Assembly (NCBI GenBank): GCA_902500805.1
Contig: CABVSA010000015.1
Span: forward strand, 1 to 55,215
From: an uncultured Nitrospira sp.
GTDB taxonomy: Bacteria > Nitrospirota > Nitrospiria > Nitrospirales > Nitrospiraceae
DNA length: 55,215 nt
Reading direction: 5' to 3'
The position numbers were made by a program, and so were the translations under genes. A model generated the notes under the pieces. It did no database searches, was not told the DNA's origin, and worked only from the letters and a program-made list of their open reading frames with translations. Shown here piece after piece: positions 35,119 through 46,897 of the stretch (within the stretch, counting starts at the first letter, position 1; each line of letters opens with the position of its first letter).

Positions 35119-36138
35119 ATGCCACGGAATCCCAAACCAAGACAGCACACACCACGCACCATCGCCATCCTCGGCTTCGACGGCGTTGCAGCACTCGATA
35201 TCACTGGGCCACACGAAGTCTTTTCCATGCCGTCCTACCTTGCGCAGGGCGAGACAGTACTGCCCTATCGGATCGTGCTCCTTGCTGACCAAGCCGGTCC
35301 AGTTCGCTCCGCTTCAGGACTGAGCCTGGTCGCAGATGCTTCGTGGGGGAACTTTCATGACAAGGTCGACACATTACTGATCTGCGGTGGACCTGACATG
35401 TCCACGCTCCGGCGCAATCGGAAACTCCTATCCTGGCTCCGGACCATGGCCCGCCGTACCAGACGGATCGGCTCCATCTGTACCGGCGCCTTCCTACTCG
35501 CAGAAGCGGGTTTGCTGAAGAACCGCCGCGCCACGACCCATTGGAGAGAAGTGGCGAGGTTGGCCCAGGAGTATCGATCAATCACCGTTGAGCCAGATGC
35601 GATTTACGTCAAAGACGGCCACGTCTACACCTCAGCCGGCATCACCGCCGGCATGGACCTGGCCTTGGCACTCGTGGAAGAAGATCTGGGTCGGGATGTG
35701 GCATTGGCTGTCGCGCGTATGTTGGTCCTGTTTCTAAAACGGCCCGGCGGGCAATCCCAATTCAGTACCCAGCTCCAAGCCCAGGCCGTCGAGGGCCAAC
35801 GGTTGGCAGGCCTCTTGAGCTGGCTATCAGACCATCACCACACACCGCTGACAGTGGAAGACATGGCCTCGCAGGCTGGCATGAGTCCGCGAACCTTTGC
35901 GCGTGTCTTTGTCTCAGAAACCGGCGACACGCCGGCGCTCTATCTCGAAAAACTTCGCCTGGAACATGCCGTCCGTCTACTGGAAACCACCGGCACGTCG
36001 CTCGACATCACCGCCCAGGCCTGCGGCTTTACAGGGCACGAGCAGTTACGGCGTGCCTTTCAGCGATACAAAGGCATCACACCGCAGGCATATCGACAAC
36101 GGTTCCATACAGTCGAACACCAGCCGCGTAAGTGCTAA
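35119..36138 (+). CDS. GlxA-type transcriptional regulator (DJ-1/PfpI + AraC HTH)
   Basis: 339 residues from the ATG at 35119, with GGGAGGA upstream. Residues about 12-180 form a DJ-1/PfpI-like domain (FDGVAALDITGPHEVF, SICTGAFLLAEAGLL with the conserved Cys). Residues about 245-335 form an AraC-type double helix-turn-helix (PLTVEDMASQAGMSPRTFAR, then SLDITAQACGFTGHEQLRRAF). The DJ-1 half probably senses a metabolite. The next gene is a separate DJ-1 protein 26 bases on, a common pairing in which the regulator controls its partner. Confidence 0.88.
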   Translation: MPRNPKPRQHTPRTIAILGFDGVAALDITGPHEVFSMPSYLAQGETVLPYRIVLLADQAGPVRSASGLSLVADASWGNFHDKVDTLLICGGPDMSTLRRNRKLLSWLRTMARRTRRIGSICTGAFLLAEAGLLKNRRATTHWREVARLAQEYRSITVEPDAIYVKDGHVYTSAGITAGMDLALALVEEDLGRDVALAVARMLVLFLKRPGGQSQFSTQLQAQAVEGQRLAGLLSWLSDHHHTPLTVEDMASQAGMSPRTFARVFVSETGDTPALYLEKLRLEHAVRLLETTGTSLDITAQACGFTGHEQLRRAFQRYKGITPQAYRQRFHTVEHQPRKC

Positions 36139-36164
36139 CACACAACATCACCATGGAGGCAACG

Positions 36165-36827
36165 ATGCAAGCGACCAAGAAACTGCAAGTGGCGATCTTA
36201 TTATACGACGGGATGACGGCACTGGATGCCATCGGCCCCTACGAGGTACTCCAAGCCCCAACACTCAACACCGATGTGCGTTTTGTGGCGCGCGAGAAGG
36301 GGGTGAAGCAGACAGACTTCGGCAAGCTTCGATTGACGGCGGACTACAGCCTGGATGAGATTCCCCACCCTGACATCCTCATCGTGCCAGGAACGGCCTA
36401 TCCCAAAGCCATCATGGGTGACCCGCAAGTGATCGAATGGATCGCCCAGGTGCACAAGACCACCAAATGGACCACATCAGTCTGTACAGGCGCATTGGGC
36501 CTGGCCGCTGCGGGTGTGCTCAAAGGACTGAAAGCCACCACCCACTGGCTCGCGCATGAGGTGCTGAAGCAATTCGGCGCAACCCCTGTGAAGGAGCGAG
36601 TGGTCCGCGATGGCAAAGTCTTCACTGCTGCCGGCGTCTCCTCAGGCATCGATATGGCCCTTATATTGGTCGCTGAAGAATTCGGAGCAGAAGCAGCGCA
36701 GCTCACCCAACTCTTGATCGAGTACGACCCACAGCCGCCGTTCAATTCCGGCAGCCCAGACAAAGCGCAATCGGCGATTGTGCATGAAGCCCGCGAGGCC
36801 TTCGCCAAACTCCAGGCTACGCAGTAG
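36165..36827 (+). CDS. DJ-1/PfpI family protein (isonitrile hydratase-like)
   Basis: 220 residues from the ATG at 36165, chosen for GGAGG 6 bases upstream; an ATG at 36153 is in frame. Blocks LLYDGMTALDAIGPYE, DILIVPGT, TTSVCTGALGLAAAG (nucleophilic-elbow Cys) and AAGVSSGIDMALIL match the isonitrile-hydratase/PfpI group. It is about 35% longer than the core DJ-1 proteins. It follows the GlxA-type regulator and is likely its target. Enzymatic role uncertain: hydratase, deglycase-like, or stress protein. Confidence 0.8.
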   Translation: MQATKKLQVAILLYDGMTALDAIGPYEVLQAPTLNTDVRFVAREKGVKQTDFGKLRLTADYSLDEIPHPDILIVPGTAYPKAIMGDPQVIEWIAQVHKTTKWTTSVCTGALGLAAAGVLKGLKATTHWLAHEVLKQFGATPVKERVVRDGKVFTAAGVSSGIDMALILVAEEFGAEAAQLTQLLIEYDPQPPFNSGSPDKAQSAIVHEAREAFAKLQATQ

Positions 36828-36965
36828 TCACAGCATGGCTTGGCAGGGCTGCTTTTATTCCGGGGGTTGTTTCGTGATAATGCAAGATAAACGGGACAGT
36901 TTTTAGAATTACGCCAATCCTACCTTCCAGCAGAGGTAGAGTTGAATCATCAGGAAGGTTCTTTT

Positions 36966-38078
36966 CTATAAGGAAGGCCGTCCAACGGAACCGACGATCT
37001 TGGGAGTCTTCGTCATCACATCCGCATTCTGTGCCCGATGCAAGAGTGCATGGTCCATGAGCACGAGCGCCAGCATGGCTTCGGCGATCGGGGTAGCACG
37101 GATACCCACACAGGGGTCGTGGCGACCGTTGGTTTCCACCATGACCGACTTGCCCTGCTTATCGATCGACTTGCGTGGGATACGAATACTCGACGTGGGC
37201 TTGATGCCGATGGTGACGACGATATCCTGCCCGGTCGAAATGCCGCCGAGAATGCCGCCGGCATTGTTGGAGAGAAATCCTTCCGGCGTCAGTTCATCAC
37301 CATGTTCGGAGCCACGCTGCGTCACCGAGGCAAAGCCCGATCCGATCTCCACTGCCTTCACCGCATTGATACTCATCATGGCAGCAGCCAAATCCGAGTC
37401 CAACTTTGCATAGACGGGCGCGCCCCACCCAACCGGCACATGCTCCGCAATCGTCGTAATTTTGGCCCCAACTGAATCGCCTGCCTTGCGCAGCTCATCC
37501 ATAAAGGATTCGAGTTTAGGCACAATATCTTGATCAGCAGAGAAAAATGGGTTCTCCCTTACCACTTGCCAACTTTTAAACTTCATCTCATGCGGCCCCA
37601 GCTGGCTGAGATACCCACGAATGACCACACCATACTTTTCGTTGAGCCACTTCCTCGCAATGGCCGCTGCTGCGACACGAACCGCCGTTTCACGAGCCGA
37701 GGCCCGTCCACCTCCACGGTGATCGCGAATGCCGTACTTCTGCCAATAGGTGTAGTCGGCATGACCAGGCCGGAAGGTATCGATCAAATTGCCATAGTCT
37801 CGGCTACGCTGGTCTTCGTTGCGGATCAACAGTGCAATGGGAGTACCGGTCGTCTGCCCTTCGAATACGCCGGAAAGAATTTCAACCGTATCCGACTCCT
37901 GCCGCTGCGTCACATGGCGGGACGTACCAGGCTTTCTTCGATCGAGATCTTTCTGGATATCTTCTACTGAGAGGGCAAGCCCAGGCGGGCATCCATCGAC
38001 GACGCACCCAATCGCCGGTCCGTGGCTCTCGCCGAATGAGGTGACTGTGAATATATGCCCAAAGGTGTTGCCTGCCAT
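36966..38078 (-). CDS. aroC: Chorismate synthase
   Basis: 370 residues. Converts 5-enolpyruvylshikimate-3-phosphate to chorismate with reduced FMN, last step of the shikimate pathway, in the cytoplasm. Conserved blocks: [16 protein letters not shown] near the N-terminus, [22 protein letters not shown] [14 protein letters not shown], and the C-terminal GRHDPC block (about 320-326). Length is normal (about 360-390). It is the last gene of the minus-strand run guaB-guaA-rluB-aspS-aroC, 15 bases after the aspS stop. ATG start; no odd features. Confidence 0.96.
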   Translation of the reverse strand: MAGNTFGHIFTVTSFGESHGPAIGCVVDGCPPGLALSVEDIQKDLDRRKPGTSRHVTQRQESDTVEILSGVFEGQTTGTPIALLIRNEDQRSRDYGNLIDTFRPGHADYTYWQKYGIRDHRGGGRASARETAVRVAAAAIARKWLNEKYGVVIRGYLSQLGPHEMKFKSWQVVRENPFFSADQDIVPKLESFMDELRKAGDSVGAKITTIAEHVPVGWGAPVYAKLDSDLAAAMMSINAVKAVEIGSGFASVTQRGSEHGDELTPEGFLSNNAGGILGGISTGQDIVVTIGIKPTSSIRIPRKSIDKQGKSVMVETNGRHDPCVGIRATPIAEAMLALVLMDHALLHRAQNADVMTKTPKIVGSVGRPSL

Positions 38079-38093
38079 AAAAACAGGAACTCC

Positions 38094-39857
38094 CTACTCG
38101 ACCAGATCCAGCTTGATACGCAGTTCTTTCAACTGATTCTGATCCACAGTTGACGGTGCATCGGTCAGCGGACATTGCGCCCGTTGGGTCTTGGGGAATG
38201 CGATGACGTCGCGGATGGAATCGGCGTTGCCCAGCAGCATCACGAGGCGATCTAAGCCAAAGGCAATCCCGCCGTGCGGGGGAGCCCCGTACTCCAGTGC
38301 TTCAAGGAGAAATCCAAATTTGACCGCTGCATCCTCCTTGCCGATCCCCAACAGATCGAATACTTTGCTCTGGATATCTCGACGGTGAATACGAATGCTG
38401 CCGCCACCGATTTCGCTCCCGTTCAATACCATGTCGTACGCCTTCGCACGGACTTTCAACGGATCAGCTTCGAACAGGGCCAGATCCTCATCAAGCGGTG
38501 CCGTGAAGGGATGGTGGATGGCCACATACCGCTTCTGCTCCACATCATAATCCAGCATGGGGAAATCGACCACCCACAAGGGCTTCCACGCAGATGTGTC
38601 GATCAATTTCAACTCTTCACCCAACAGCAGCCTAATCCGCCCCATCACATCGTGGACGACGGCCGACTTGTCGGCACCAAAGAGGACCAGATCCCCAGGC
38701 TTCGCTTCCGGCAGGGCTGCTGCAAACGCCTTCGCATCCAAGAACTTCGCGATGACGGACTCCAGCTGCCCTTCTGCCGTCAACTTCAACCAAGCGAGAC
38801 CTTTCGCCCCGAAACTCTTGGCCGTTTCCCCTAGCGCATCGATTCGCGTACGAGACAGAGTCGCGCCACCTTTGACGATCAAGGCTTTGACGATCCCACC
38901 TTTGGTCGCCGCATCCTTGAAGACCTTAAACTCGCTCGCCGCGCCGAATGCCGTCATGTCATGGAGCGGCATCTCGAACCGGAGATCCGGCTTATCCGAT
39001 CCATAACGACCCATCGCCTCTGCATAGGTTATCCTCGGAAACGGTGTCGGCAACTGCACGCCACCCACCTTATTGAAGATCGTGACGATCATCCGCTCCA
39101 TCAGGCTCATGACCTGCTCACGATCGACAAACGACATTTCCAGGTCGATCTGTGTGAACTCTGGCTGCCGATCGTTGCGAAGGTCTTCATCCCGAAAACA
39201 GCGAGCGATTTGGTAGTAGCGATCGACACCGCTCACCATGAGGACCTGTTTGAACAACTGTGGTGACTGCGGCAGTGCAAAGAACTGTCCGGCGTTCACA
39301 CGGCTCGGCACCAAATAGTCGCGAGCACCTTCCGGTGTACTCTTGGTCAGGATCGGCGTCTCGACCTCCAAGAAGCCTTCAGCATTCACGAATTCCCTGG
39401 TGGCCTGTGTAATGCCGTGGCGAAGACTTAACAGCCGCTGCATCCTGGGGCGGCGAAGGTCAAGAAAGCGATACTTCAGCCTGATCGCTTCCGTGACTTC
39501 GGCGTCATCATCGATCACAAATGGCGGCGTCTTGGCTTCGTTGAGAATCTCGACCTCCTCGACGAAGACCTCGATCTCGCCAGTCGCAAGATCGGAATTC
39601 TTCGAATCATCCGGCCTCGCCATGACTTGCCCTGTCACGGAGACGACACATTCGCTGCGGAGCGTATGGGCGGCTTGATGGCATCGAAGATTGCGCTCGG
39701 CGTTGAACACGACCTGCGTGATGCCCGTCCGGTCTCGCAAATCGATAAAGATGACCATGCCATGGTCACGGCGGCGCTGCACCCAGCCGTTCAACACCAC
39801 GGTCTCCCCGATCTGTTTCGTATTCAATTCGCCGCAGCGATGTGTGCGGATCTTCAT
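38094..39857 (-). CDS. aspS: Aspartyl-tRNA synthetase
   Basis: 587 residues from the ATG at 39857, with AGAAGG upstream; a longer frame is not needed. Charges tRNA-Asp. N-terminal OB fold for anticodon binding (about 1-110, with [21 protein letters not shown]), class II core with motif 2 [16 protein letters not shown], a GAD-type insertion (about 290-420), and motif 3 [13 protein letters not shown]. Bacterial-type length. Its start overlaps the rluB stop by ATGA, so it is translationally coupled. Whether it is Asp-specific or also charges tRNA-Asn cannot be decided. Confidence 0.96.
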   Translation of the reverse strand: MKIRTHRCGELNTKQIGETVVLNGWVQRRRDHGMVIFIDLRDRTGITQVVFNAERNLRCHQAAHTLRSECVVSVTGQVMARPDDSKNSDLATGEIEVFVEEVEILNEAKTPPFVIDDDAEVTEAIRLKYRFLDLRRPRMQRLLSLRHGITQATREFVNAEGFLEVETPILTKSTPEGARDYLVPSRVNAGQFFALPQSPQLFKQVLMVSGVDRYYQIARCFRDEDLRNDRQPEFTQIDLEMSFVDREQVMSLMERMIVTIFNKVGGVQLPTPFPRITYAEAMGRYGSDKPDLRFEMPLHDMTAFGAASEFKVFKDAATKGGIVKALIVKGGATLSRTRIDALGETAKSFGAKGLAWLKLTAEGQLESVIAKFLDAKAFAAALPEAKPGDLVLFGADKSAVVHDVMGRIRLLLGEELKLIDTSAWKPLWVVDFPMLDYDVEQKRYVAIHHPFTAPLDEDLALFEADPLKVRAKAYDMVLNGSEIGGGSIRIHRRDIQSKVFDLLGIGKEDAAVKFGFLLEALEYGAPPHGGIAFGLDRLVMLLGNADSIRDVIAFPKTQRAQCPLTDAPSTVDQNQLKELRIKLDLVE

Positions 39858-40699
39858 ACCCTTCTCGCTTTCTTTCCAACATACTTCTTGGCCTTGACCG
39901 GTCTGGCCCAACCCTCTCGCCTGACCAGCCGCTTGGGACCTGGCATTGCCTCTTCTCCCCGCTCGACCGAGGCCACGCGCTGTTCCACCAGTTCGCGCAA
40001 GGCATTCGCTTCATAATCGCTGAGGAAACGAAACTCGCCTGGCTCCAGATTGCCGAGCGCCAGCGGTCCCATTCTTATGCGTATGAGCTTGATTACCATA
40101 TGCCCCACGGACTCCAACATCCGTTTCACTTGATGCTTACGACCTTCCCGAATCGTGACCTCCAGCCAGGAGTTCGCCTCGGCTCGCTTCACTTTTTTTA
40201 CGACCGCCGGGCCTGTCATCCCGTCCTCTAGTTTGACTCCCCGTTGAAGCTGAGCGATCTCGCTATCCGTCAACACACCCTTCACCTTGATCAGATAGGT
40301 CTTGGGCACATGATACCGGGGATGCAGCAGGGCCTGAGCCAGGTCGCCATGATTCGTCATCAACATCAAGCCTTCGCTATCGAAATCCAACCGTCCGACT
40401 GGAAATACGCGAACGGACACGCCATGAAGAAAATTCTTCACGGTGTCCCTCCCACCGGGATCGTCCAAGGTCGACATCACGTTCTTCGGTTTATTCAATA
40501 CCAGATACACAAACGGCTGCGCCGAGGTGAGGTGTTTGCCATCGACCTTCACATGATCGCGCCCCGGATCGACCTTCGTTCCGAGTTCGGTCACGACCTT
40601 GCCGTTGATCGTCACACGACCGCTGGCGATCAGCATCTCCGCCTTCCGGCGTGAAGCCAGCCCTGTACTGGCGATAAGCTTTTGGAGACGGAGTTCCAT
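39854..40699 (-). CDS. rluB: Pseudouridine synthase, RsuA/RluB family
   Basis: 281 residues. N-terminal S4 RNA-binding domain ([27 protein letters not shown]) and catalytic domain with [11 protein letters not shown] (Asp105, the catalytic Asp of all pseudouridine synthases). GRKHQVKRM is the family's conserved R-K-x-Q-V-(K/R)-R-M block. The C-terminal tail (about 255-281) is very basic ([12 protein letters not shown]), probably RNA-binding. rluB-type rather than rsuA by overall look; exact rRNA site not assignable. Its stop overlaps the aspS start (ATGA). Confidence 0.9.
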   Translation of the reverse strand: MELRLQKLIASTGLASRRKAEMLIASGRVTINGKVVTELGTKVDPGRDHVKVDGKHLTSAQPFVYLVLNKPKNVMSTLDDPGGRDTVKNFLHGVSVRVFPVGRLDFDSEGLMLMTNHGDLAQALLHPRYHVPKTYLIKVKGVLTDSEIAQLQRGVKLEDGMTGPAVVKKVKRAEANSWLEVTIREGRKHQVKRMLESVGHMVIKLIRIRMGPLALGNLEPGEFRFLSDYEANALRELVEQRVASVERGEEAMPGPKRLVRREGWARPVKAKKYVGKKARRV

Positions 40700-40716
40700 A
40701 ATTCGTTAAGCCTAAG

Positions 40717-40786
40717 GCGTCAGGAGTGAGGTGAACAGAGTGTCCATCGTCCCCACTCGACTCATACCTAACGCCTCACCCCTTAC
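40717..40786. repeat. Imperfect inverted repeat in the rluB-guaA spacer
   Basis: The 98-base spacer holds two arms that pair imperfectly: a GTCAGGAGTGAGGTG arm (about 40719-40733) with a CGCCTCACCCCTTAC arm (40772-40786), 12 of 15 matches. The 38 bases between them are unpaired. It looks like a REP-like intergenic element or a degenerate insertion remnant. No T-run. A different inverted repeat occupies the next spacer (guaA-guaB). Confidence 0.45.
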
Positions 40787-40797
40787 CCCTACGTTCG

Positions 40798-42354
40798 TTA
40801 TTCCCATTCAATCGTACTCGGTGGTTTCGAGCTGATGTCGTAGACGACTCGATTCACACCCTTCACTTCATTGATAATCCGGTTCGACATGCGGCCCAGC
40901 ACCTCATTGGGAATCTTCGCCCAATCAGCTGTCATGCCATCCACACTCGTTACGGCACGAATGGCAATCACATGCTCATATGTCCGTTGATCACCCATCA
41001 CGCCAACCGTACGAATCGGCAACAGCACAGCAAAGAATTGCCAGATTTCCCGGTAGAGTCCTGCGCTGCGAATTTCCTGATCGACGATCGTTTCGGCTCT
41101 ACGGAGGATCGACAATCGTTCCGCTGTCACCGCACCCAACACACGAATCGCTAATCCCGGGCCCGGGAACGGCTGCCGCCAGATAATCTCATCCGGCAAC
41201 CCCAGCTCATGCCCTAGTACCCGCACTTCGTCTTTAAAGAGCTCTCGCAGCGGTTCGATCAGTTTGAGTTTCATCCGTGCCGGCAATCCGCCAACATTGT
41301 GGTGCGTCTTGATCGTGGCCGAGGGCCCTTTGAAACTGACACTTTCGATCACGTCGGGATAGAGTGTGCCTTGGACCAGAAACTTCGTCCCCTTGAGCTT
41401 CTTCGATTCAGCGTCAAAACACTTAATGAATTGCCGGCCGATGATTTTTCGCTTTCGCTCTGGATCCGTCACACTCTTTAAGGCCGTGAGAAACGGCTTC
41501 GTCCCATCGAGCACTCGAAGATTCAGGTGGAGTTGCGAGGCAAAGGTTTTCTGGACTTGCTCCCGTTCCCCCGCTCGCAAGACACCATTGTCGACAAAGA
41601 TACAGGTTAACTGATCCCCGATCGCCCGATGCGTCAGCGCTGCTGCGACGGAAGAATCAACCCCACCACTCAAGGCACAGATGACTCGCTCTTTGCCGAC
41701 CTGTTCACGAATCTGCTTCACCGCAGTTTCGACATAGGACTGCATGGTCCAGGTCGGTTGACAGCCGCAGATTTCATAGACGAAGTTCCGTAGAATTTTC
41801 GTACCTTCGGGCGTGTGGGCGACCTCTGGATGGAACTGTAGGCAATAGATCCGCCGCTTGGCGTCATTCCGCTTCATGGCGGCAACGGGCGAGTTACTCG
41901 TATGCGCAATCGATCGGAACCCCGGCGGCATCCGCTCAATGCGATCACCGTGTGACATCCAAACCGTGGTCAGCTGCTTGACGCCCACCCCCTTAAAGAG
42001 ATCACTCGCATCGTCGATCGTGAGCTCGGCTCGGCCATATTCACGATGAGTCGACTTGGTAACTTCGCCACCAGACAAATGCGTCACCAGCTGCATCCCG
42101 TAGCAAATACCAAGGATGGGAATATGCTGATCAAAGAGTTCTTTGGCAATGGATGGAGCTTTCTTCTCATAGACACTGGATGGCCCACCGGACAGCACAA
42201 TGCCCTTCGGCCGATAGGCAAGGATGGTCGCAAGCGAAGCCGTGCAGGGGAAAATCTGCGAGTAGACTTGCGCCTCGCGAATGCGGCGGGCGATCAACTG
42301 CGTGTATTGGGACCCGAAGTCGAGAACGAGAATTCTATCGTGCCAGAGTTCCAT
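40798..42354 (-). CDS. guaA: GMP synthase (glutamine-hydrolysing)
   Basis: 518 residues. Makes GMP from XMP, glutamine and ATP. Class I glutamine amidotransferase domain with Cys84 in LGICYGMQ and QFHPE (His175, Glu177), then an ATP pyrophosphatase domain with SGGVDSS (229-235), and the C-terminal dimerisation domain ending in IEWE. All catalytic residues present and length normal (about 515-525). Its partner guaB lies upstream on the same strand, about 100 bases away, so the last two steps of guanine nucleotide synthesis are linked. Confidence 0.97.
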   Translation of the reverse strand: MELWHDRILVLDFGSQYTQLIARRIREAQVYSQIFPCTASLATILAYRPKGIVLSGGPSSVYEKKAPSIAKELFDQHIPILGICYGMQLVTHLSGGEVTKSTHREYGRAELTIDDASDLFKGVGVKQLTTVWMSHGDRIERMPPGFRSIAHTSNSPVAAMKRNDAKRRIYCLQFHPEVAHTPEGTKILRNFVYEICGCQPTWTMQSYVETAVKQIREQVGKERVICALSGGVDSSVAAALTHRAIGDQLTCIFVDNGVLRAGEREQVQKTFASQLHLNLRVLDGTKPFLTALKSVTDPERKRKIIGRQFIKCFDAESKKLKGTKFLVQGTLYPDVIESVSFKGPSATIKTHHNVGGLPARMKLKLIEPLRELFKDEVRVLGHELGLPDEIIWRQPFPGPGLAIRVLGAVTAERLSILRRAETIVDQEIRSAGLYREIWQFFAVLLPIRTVGVMGDQRTYEHVIAIRAVTSVDGMTADWAKIPNEVLGRMSNRIINEVKGVNRVVYDISSKPPSTIEWE

Positions 42355-42367
42355 GGAGATCGTCGTT

Positions 42368-42449
42368 CGTGAAGCGTGAAGCGTCGTCCGTTGGTGAAAG
42401 GAAGCTAGGTCCTGGTTACGAGATACGCTTCACGAGAGACGTTTCACGC
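42368..42449. repeat. Inverted repeat in the guaA-guaB spacer
   Basis: Two direct-repeat-like GTGAAGCGT units in the left arm (42368-42386) are matched on the right by ACGCTTCACG (42425-42434) and GACGTTTCACGC (42438-42449). The first pair is perfect over 10 bases; the second has one mismatch in 12. The spacing is about 40 bases. A short GTGAAGCG repeat unit in both orientations is typical of scattered intergenic repeats, here between two coupled genes. Could fold in the guaB-guaA mRNA. Confidence 0.5.
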
Positions 42450-42453
42450 TGAG

Positions 42454-43920
42454 TTATTCCCAGTCCATCCGGTAGTTCGGCGCTTCTTTGGTGATGATGA
42501 CATCGTGGACATGACTCTCTCGGAGACCGGCGACCGATTGCCTGATGAACGTCGCGTTCTTCTGGAGATCGGCAATCGACTTACACCCGCAGTATCCCAT
42601 TCCCGATCGGACACCACCGACTAATTGATAGACCACTGCCGCCAAAGGCCCTTTGTACGGCACACGCCCTTCGATCCCTTCCGGAACCAACTTCTGCGCC
42701 GGGCGTCCCCCCTGTCCGTACCGATCGCCCCCCCCGCGCTCCATCGCCCCGATGGACCCCATACCGCGATAGACCTTGTACGTCCTGGCTTGATACAGCA
42801 CTGTCTCTCCTGGAGACTCTTCTGTTCCGGCAAACAGCCCACCAAGCATGACCGATGACGCGCCAGCCGCGAGCGCTTTGGCAATATCGCCGGAGAACTT
42901 GATCCCGCCATCCGCAATAACCGGCACTCCGGTTCCACGTAAGACCTTGGCGCAATCAGCGATGGCCGTCAGTTGCGGCATGCCGGCGCCAGACACGATT
43001 CGTGTCGTACAAATTGACCCAGGCCCGACGCCGACCTTGACCGCGTCGACTCCGACTTTCAGCAGATCCTTTGCCGCCTCCGCCGTGCCAATATTCCCTG
43101 CCACCAGCTCAAGCTCCGGATAGAGCTTCTTGATCATCTTCGCGGTATTCAATACGGCTTGTGAGTGGCCGTGAGCGGTATCGATCACCACAAGATCCAC
43201 GCCTGCCTTCTTCAAGAGAGTCACGCGCTCTTGGGTATCCTGCCCGACACCGACCGCCGCCCCAACCCGTAAGCGTCCATGCCCGTCCTTACACGCATTG
43301 GGATACTTGATCCGCTTTTCGATATCCTTAATGGTGATGAGACCCTTCAATTCATACTGTTTGTTGACGACCGGCAACTTTTCGATCCGGTGCTCGTGCA
43401 GGATCTCCCGCGCCTTCTCGAGACTGGTGCCTTCCGGCGCCGTCACCAACCGGTCCCGCTTCATCACCTGCGACACTTTCAGGTCCATTCTGCTCTCAAA
43501 CCGCAGGTCTCGATTCGTCAATATCCCCACCAGTTTTCGTCCCTTCGTCACGGGAATCCCGGAGATACGGTATTTCGCCATAAGCTGGTGGGCGTCTCGA
43601 ATGGTTTCATCGGGAGAAATGGTGACAGGATCCATGATCATCCCGCTCTCAGACTTCTTGACCCGATCTACCTCCATGGCTTGATCAGCCGGAGACAGAA
43701 CCCGGTGCATAATGCCGATCCCCCCTTCACGCGCCATTGCGATCGCCAATCGTGACTCTGTCACCGTATCCATGGCCGCACTGACCAGCGGGATATTGAT
43801 CCGGATGTTCCGCGAGATGAAGGTGCTCGTATCGACTTCATTGGGCAGAATCTGTGACTTAGCCGGCACCAGAATCACGTCGTCGTAGGTCAGTCCCAGT
43901 CGCGGCTCTTTATCAAGCAT
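42454..43920 (-). CDS. guaB: IMP dehydrogenase
   Basis: 488 residues. Oxidises IMP to XMP with NAD+, the rate-limiting step to guanine nucleotides. Two CBS domains interrupt the TIM barrel (about 95-205: [15 protein letters not shown], and [19 protein letters not shown]). Catalytic Cys304 lies in [11 protein letters not shown]; the flap with the usual [19 protein letters not shown] follows. The stop of the NHL protein lies 10 bases upstream, so guaB is probably downstream in that transcript. Followed by guaA after a repeat-containing spacer. Standard enzyme; no odd features. Confidence 0.97.
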   Translation of the reverse strand: MLDKEPRLGLTYDDVILVPAKSQILPNEVDTSTFISRNIRINIPLVSAAMDTVTESRLAIAMAREGGIGIMHRVLSPADQAMEVDRVKKSESGMIMDPVTISPDETIRDAHQLMAKYRISGIPVTKGRKLVGILTNRDLRFESRMDLKVSQVMKRDRLVTAPEGTSLEKAREILHEHRIEKLPVVNKQYELKGLITIKDIEKRIKYPNACKDGHGRLRVGAAVGVGQDTQERVTLLKKAGVDLVVIDTAHGHSQAVLNTAKMIKKLYPELELVAGNIGTAEAAKDLLKVGVDAVKVGVGPGSICTTRIVSGAGMPQLTAIADCAKVLRGTGVPVIADGGIKFSGDIAKALAAGASSVMLGGLFAGTEESPGETVLYQARTYKVYRGMGSIGAMERGGGDRYGQGGRPAQKLVPEGIEGRVPYKGPLAAVVYQLVGGVRSGMGYCGCKSIADLQKNATFIRQSVAGLRESHVHDVIITKEAPNYRMDWE

Positions 43921-43930
43921 CGTTCCCTCG

Positions 43931-46897
43931 TCAGACCTTCTGAGTTCGTTGCGCGTTTTCCAACTCGACTAGATCCTCTGCCTCGTCTTGCAGCCGCTCA
44001 CTCCCCTCTTCCGCCGGCATGAACTGCTGCACGCGGGTGTTGCCGCTGTCGATGACGAATACACTGCCTTTTGCATCGACGGCGACCCCGTACGGGAAAT
44101 TAAATTGCCCGTCACCGTTGCCGAACCCGCCCCACTGCGTGATGAAATTGCCCTCGCGGTCAAACTTTTCGATCCGATGATTTCCCGTATCCGTCACATA
44201 GACTTCGCCGGCTCCATCCACGGTGATCCCCCAGGGCGAGCGTAGTTGCCCAGCTTCTTGCGCCAAGGAACTACTGGCATGCCCAGCTGCCGGACTTCCT
44301 CCCCATTTCGTCAAGAGCTGCGGCAACACGTTGGTACTGGTGTCGAATTTCTGAATGCGGTGATTGCCCATGTCGACGACGTAGACCGTTCCATCCTCTT
44401 GGTCGACCGCCACCCCGCGGGGAAAGTAGAACTGCCCGTCGCCGTTCCCGAAGCTGCCCCAGGCCATGATGAACTCGCCTGCCATATCGAACTTCTGTAC
44501 CCGGAAATTGGCACTGTCGACCACATACACATACCCTCGCACACGGTCGACGGCAATGCCCCAGGGTGCATTGAACTGGCCCTCGCCGTTCCCGCGTGAG
44601 CCGAACTTCATCAGATAGCCACCGAGTTTTCCGTCGAACTTCTGCACGCGATGGTTGTTGGTATCGACCACCCAGACATCGCCCTTCCCGTCGCAGGCGA
44701 TCCCGGTGGGATTATGGAAGTTGGCATTGGCGGAGCCGAAACTCCCCCACAGGATAATAAAGTTCCCAGCGCTGTCGAATTTCTGCACGCGATTGTTGCC
44801 GTTATCCACGACAAACAGGGAACCCTGCTGATCCACGCAGAGTCCGTACATCGGCGCCATGAATTCCCCGCCGTGTAACAACGACGCACCACGACCAGGC
44901 TTCCCCCATTTTGCGACACAGAGATAGCCCGAGGTGTTGACGAGAATGGTGGTACTCGCTGGAGTCGAGACATTGTTCCCAATGTCCTTAAACCACACAT
45001 ACACTGTCTTCTGGCCGTCGGCCGGAGACAGAATGAACGGAATCGTCGCTCCAAATTTGATCGCCGGCGTCACATCTACCCACCCGGGCGTGCCGGCCAT
45101 GGGCGTCAATGGACTCTCGGAAATGAAATAGGCCCCAACGCCTGTGTCCAAGTCCGTCGCCGAGATTGTCACCACCACATCCGGCGAATTCGTCATGAAC
45201 GCCCCGTGGTTGATCACGGCATAGGGGTTCTGCGGTGCCGTGATATCGATCAGCACGGGCATCGCCGTCACCTCTTCCGATAATCCACTTTCCGTCCCAT
45301 CTTCGAACGATGCCGTCACGGCGTAAAAGTAGGGAGTATCGTTGGTGAGACCTTCATGGGTATAGGGATTCGTCACGCCTTCGATCTTCGTAGCCCCCTC
45401 AAGTGTAATGTGGGGAGAGGTACTAAAATAGAGGTTGTACGACTGCGCACCTGACACCTCCAGCCAGCTCAGGAAGACCTCCGTATCACCTGCCTTGACG
45501 GCAAGGCTACGAGGCGGCTGCACGACTCCGGCATCTGCAGCCTGCGTAGGCTGCTCTTTGCCGCGGTTCAACTCCTCTTCTGTCGGCACATACTTGAGAA
45601 TGCGATTGTTGCCGCTATCGACGATAAACACACAGCCTTCTTTGTCCACGGCAATCCCGTAGGGGAAGTTGAGCTGTCCTTCCGTCTTCCCTCGATTTCC
45701 AAACGAGCAGAGAAAAGTCCCGTTCCCATCGAACTTCTGAATCCGGTGATTGCCGCTATCGACCACGTAGACATTGCCCAACGCATCACAGGCGATCCCC
45801 CAGGGAGACCTAAATTGACCGGGTCCACTCCCCTCACGCCCCCACTTTGTCAGAAAACTTCCACGCGTATCGAATTTCTGAATACGGTTGTTGCTCTCGT
45901 CGGCCACATAAATATTCCCGACAAAATCCACCGCGACCCCGCGCGGGAAAAAGAAGGCGCCATCGAAACTGCCGTCTCGCCCCCACTTTAACAGCGGCTG
46001 CCCGTCGGCTTGGAACTTTTGAATCCGCGCATTGCTCGTGTCGGACACATAGACGTTGCCGTCTTGATCCGTTGTAATGCCCCACGGCACATCGAACCGC
46101 CCCATCTCAGCGCCGCGCCAGGCAAACCCGAACTTCCCCCAGGCCTTCTGGGCATTCCCCTCGAGATCAAACTTCTGCACGCGATTATTCCCGCTGTCCG
46201 CCACATAGACGACATCATCCGGTCCGACAGCCAATCCACGGGGATAATAGAATAGCCCTTCCTGCGAACTGGGCTCACCTCCCCATCGAGCCAGAAATTT
46301 CCCTACCTTGTCGAACTTCTGGACGGAATGATTGTCGGTATCCGCCACATAGAGATTCCCCTCTTTGTCGAGCGCGATACCCGTCGGAGAACTGAGTTCA
46401 CCATCATCTACGCCCTCGCATCCAATCACCATGGCGAGAAGATAGGGCGATGGAATCGCCATGGCTTCTTGAGATTCGAGGCTTTCGCCCTTCGGCGTCA
46501 CCACCGTGACGACATAGTGGTAGCAGGTACCGTTAGCGAGGTCGTCATGGACGTAGGGACTGGAGGCCCCTTCCAAGCAACTCGCCTTGTCCTTCTTGAC
46601 CCCGATGTTGCTCTTAAAATCTTCTGGACCAGCGATAGGACGGGTCAACTCCGAGAACTTGATCTGCACGCCCTTGGTTGTTTGGAAGTAGAGGTTGTAG
46701 TACATGGCATCCGGAACCGGATCCCACGTGATGGTAATGCGCCCGTTTCCAGACTTGGCGTGGACATTTTGCGGAGGCAGCGGCAGCTCTTCTTCTTCGG
46801 CTACCGGATCTCCACCACCCCATTCTCCTGGGAGCCCATCGATACATAGGCGACGATTGAAGCGCTGCGAGTCATCACACAACCAAGCGTTCATCAC
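43931..46897 (-). CDS. Twin six-bladed NHL beta-propeller protein with FN3/Ig-like domains
   Basis: 988 residues. N-terminal FN3-like domain (about 40-150), then a first propeller of six NHL blades (about 165-455, each with a G-(I/L/V)-A-x-D-x-x-G-x-(V/L)-(Y/F)-V-x-D strand pattern), a second FN3-like domain (about 465-560), an Ig-like segment (about 565-665), and a second six-blade propeller (about 675-965). The tail is acidic ([12 protein letters not shown]). Start GTG 46897 (ATG at 46894 is next), with GAGG upstream. No signal peptide, membrane helix or lipobox is visible, though the N-terminus has four Cys-like positions (LCDDS, LCIDG). The stop is 10 bases before guaB. Probably a protein-protein or glycan-binding scaffold. 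Confidence 0.85.
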   Translation of the reverse strand: MMNAWLCDDSQRFNRRLCIDGLPGEWGGGDPVAEEEELPLPPQNVHAKSGNGRITITWDPVPDAMYYNLYFQTTKGVQIKFSELTRPIAGPEDFKSNIGVKKDKASCLEGASSPYVHDDLANGTCYHYVVTVVTPKGESLESQEAMAIPSPYLLAMVIGCEGVDDGELSSPTGIALDKEGNLYVADTDNHSVQKFDKVGKFLARWGGEPSSQEGLFYYPRGLAVGPDDVVYVADSGNNRVQKFDLEGNAQKAWGKFGFAWRGAEMGRFDVPWGITTDQDGNVYVSDTSNARIQKFQADGQPLLKWGRDGSFDGAFFFPRGVAVDFVGNIYVADESNNRIQKFDTRGSFLTKWGREGSGPGQFRSPWGIACDALGNVYVVDSGNHRIQKFDGNGTFLCSFGNRGKTEGQLNFPYGIAVDKEGCVFIVDSGNNRILKYVPTEEELNRGKEQPTQAADAGVVQPPRSLAVKAGDTEVFLSWLEVSGAQSYNLYFSTSPHITLEGATKIEGVTNPYTHEGLTNDTPYFYAVTASFEDGTESGLSEEVTAMPVLIDITAPQNPYAVINHGAFMTNSPDVVVTISATDLDTGVGAYFISESPLTPMAGTPGWVDVTPAIKFGATIPFILSPADGQKTVYVWFKDIGNNVSTPASTTILVNTSGYLCVAKWGKPGRGASLLHGGEFMAPMYGLCVDQQGSLFVVDNGNNRVQKFDSAGNFIILWGSFGSANANFHNPTGIACDGKGDVWVVDTNNHRVQKFDGKLGGYLMKFGSRGNGEGQFNAPWGIAVDRVRGYVYVVDSANFRVQKFDMAGEFIMAWGSFGNGDGQFYFPRGVAVDQEDGTVYVVDMGNHRIQKFDTSTNVLPQLLTKWGGSPAAGHASSSLAQEAGQLRSPWGITVDGAGEVYVTDTGNHRIEKFDREGNFITQWGGFGNGDGQFNFPYGVAVDAKGSVFVIDSGNTRVQQFMPAEEGSERLQDEAEDLVELENAQRTQKV

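Noticed and set aside
36828..36965. Intrinsic terminators between the DJ-1 gene and aroC
   Set aside because: Short inverted repeats (for example CCTTCC/GGAAGG, CTACCT/AGGTAG) occur, but stems are short, loops long and T-runs poor.
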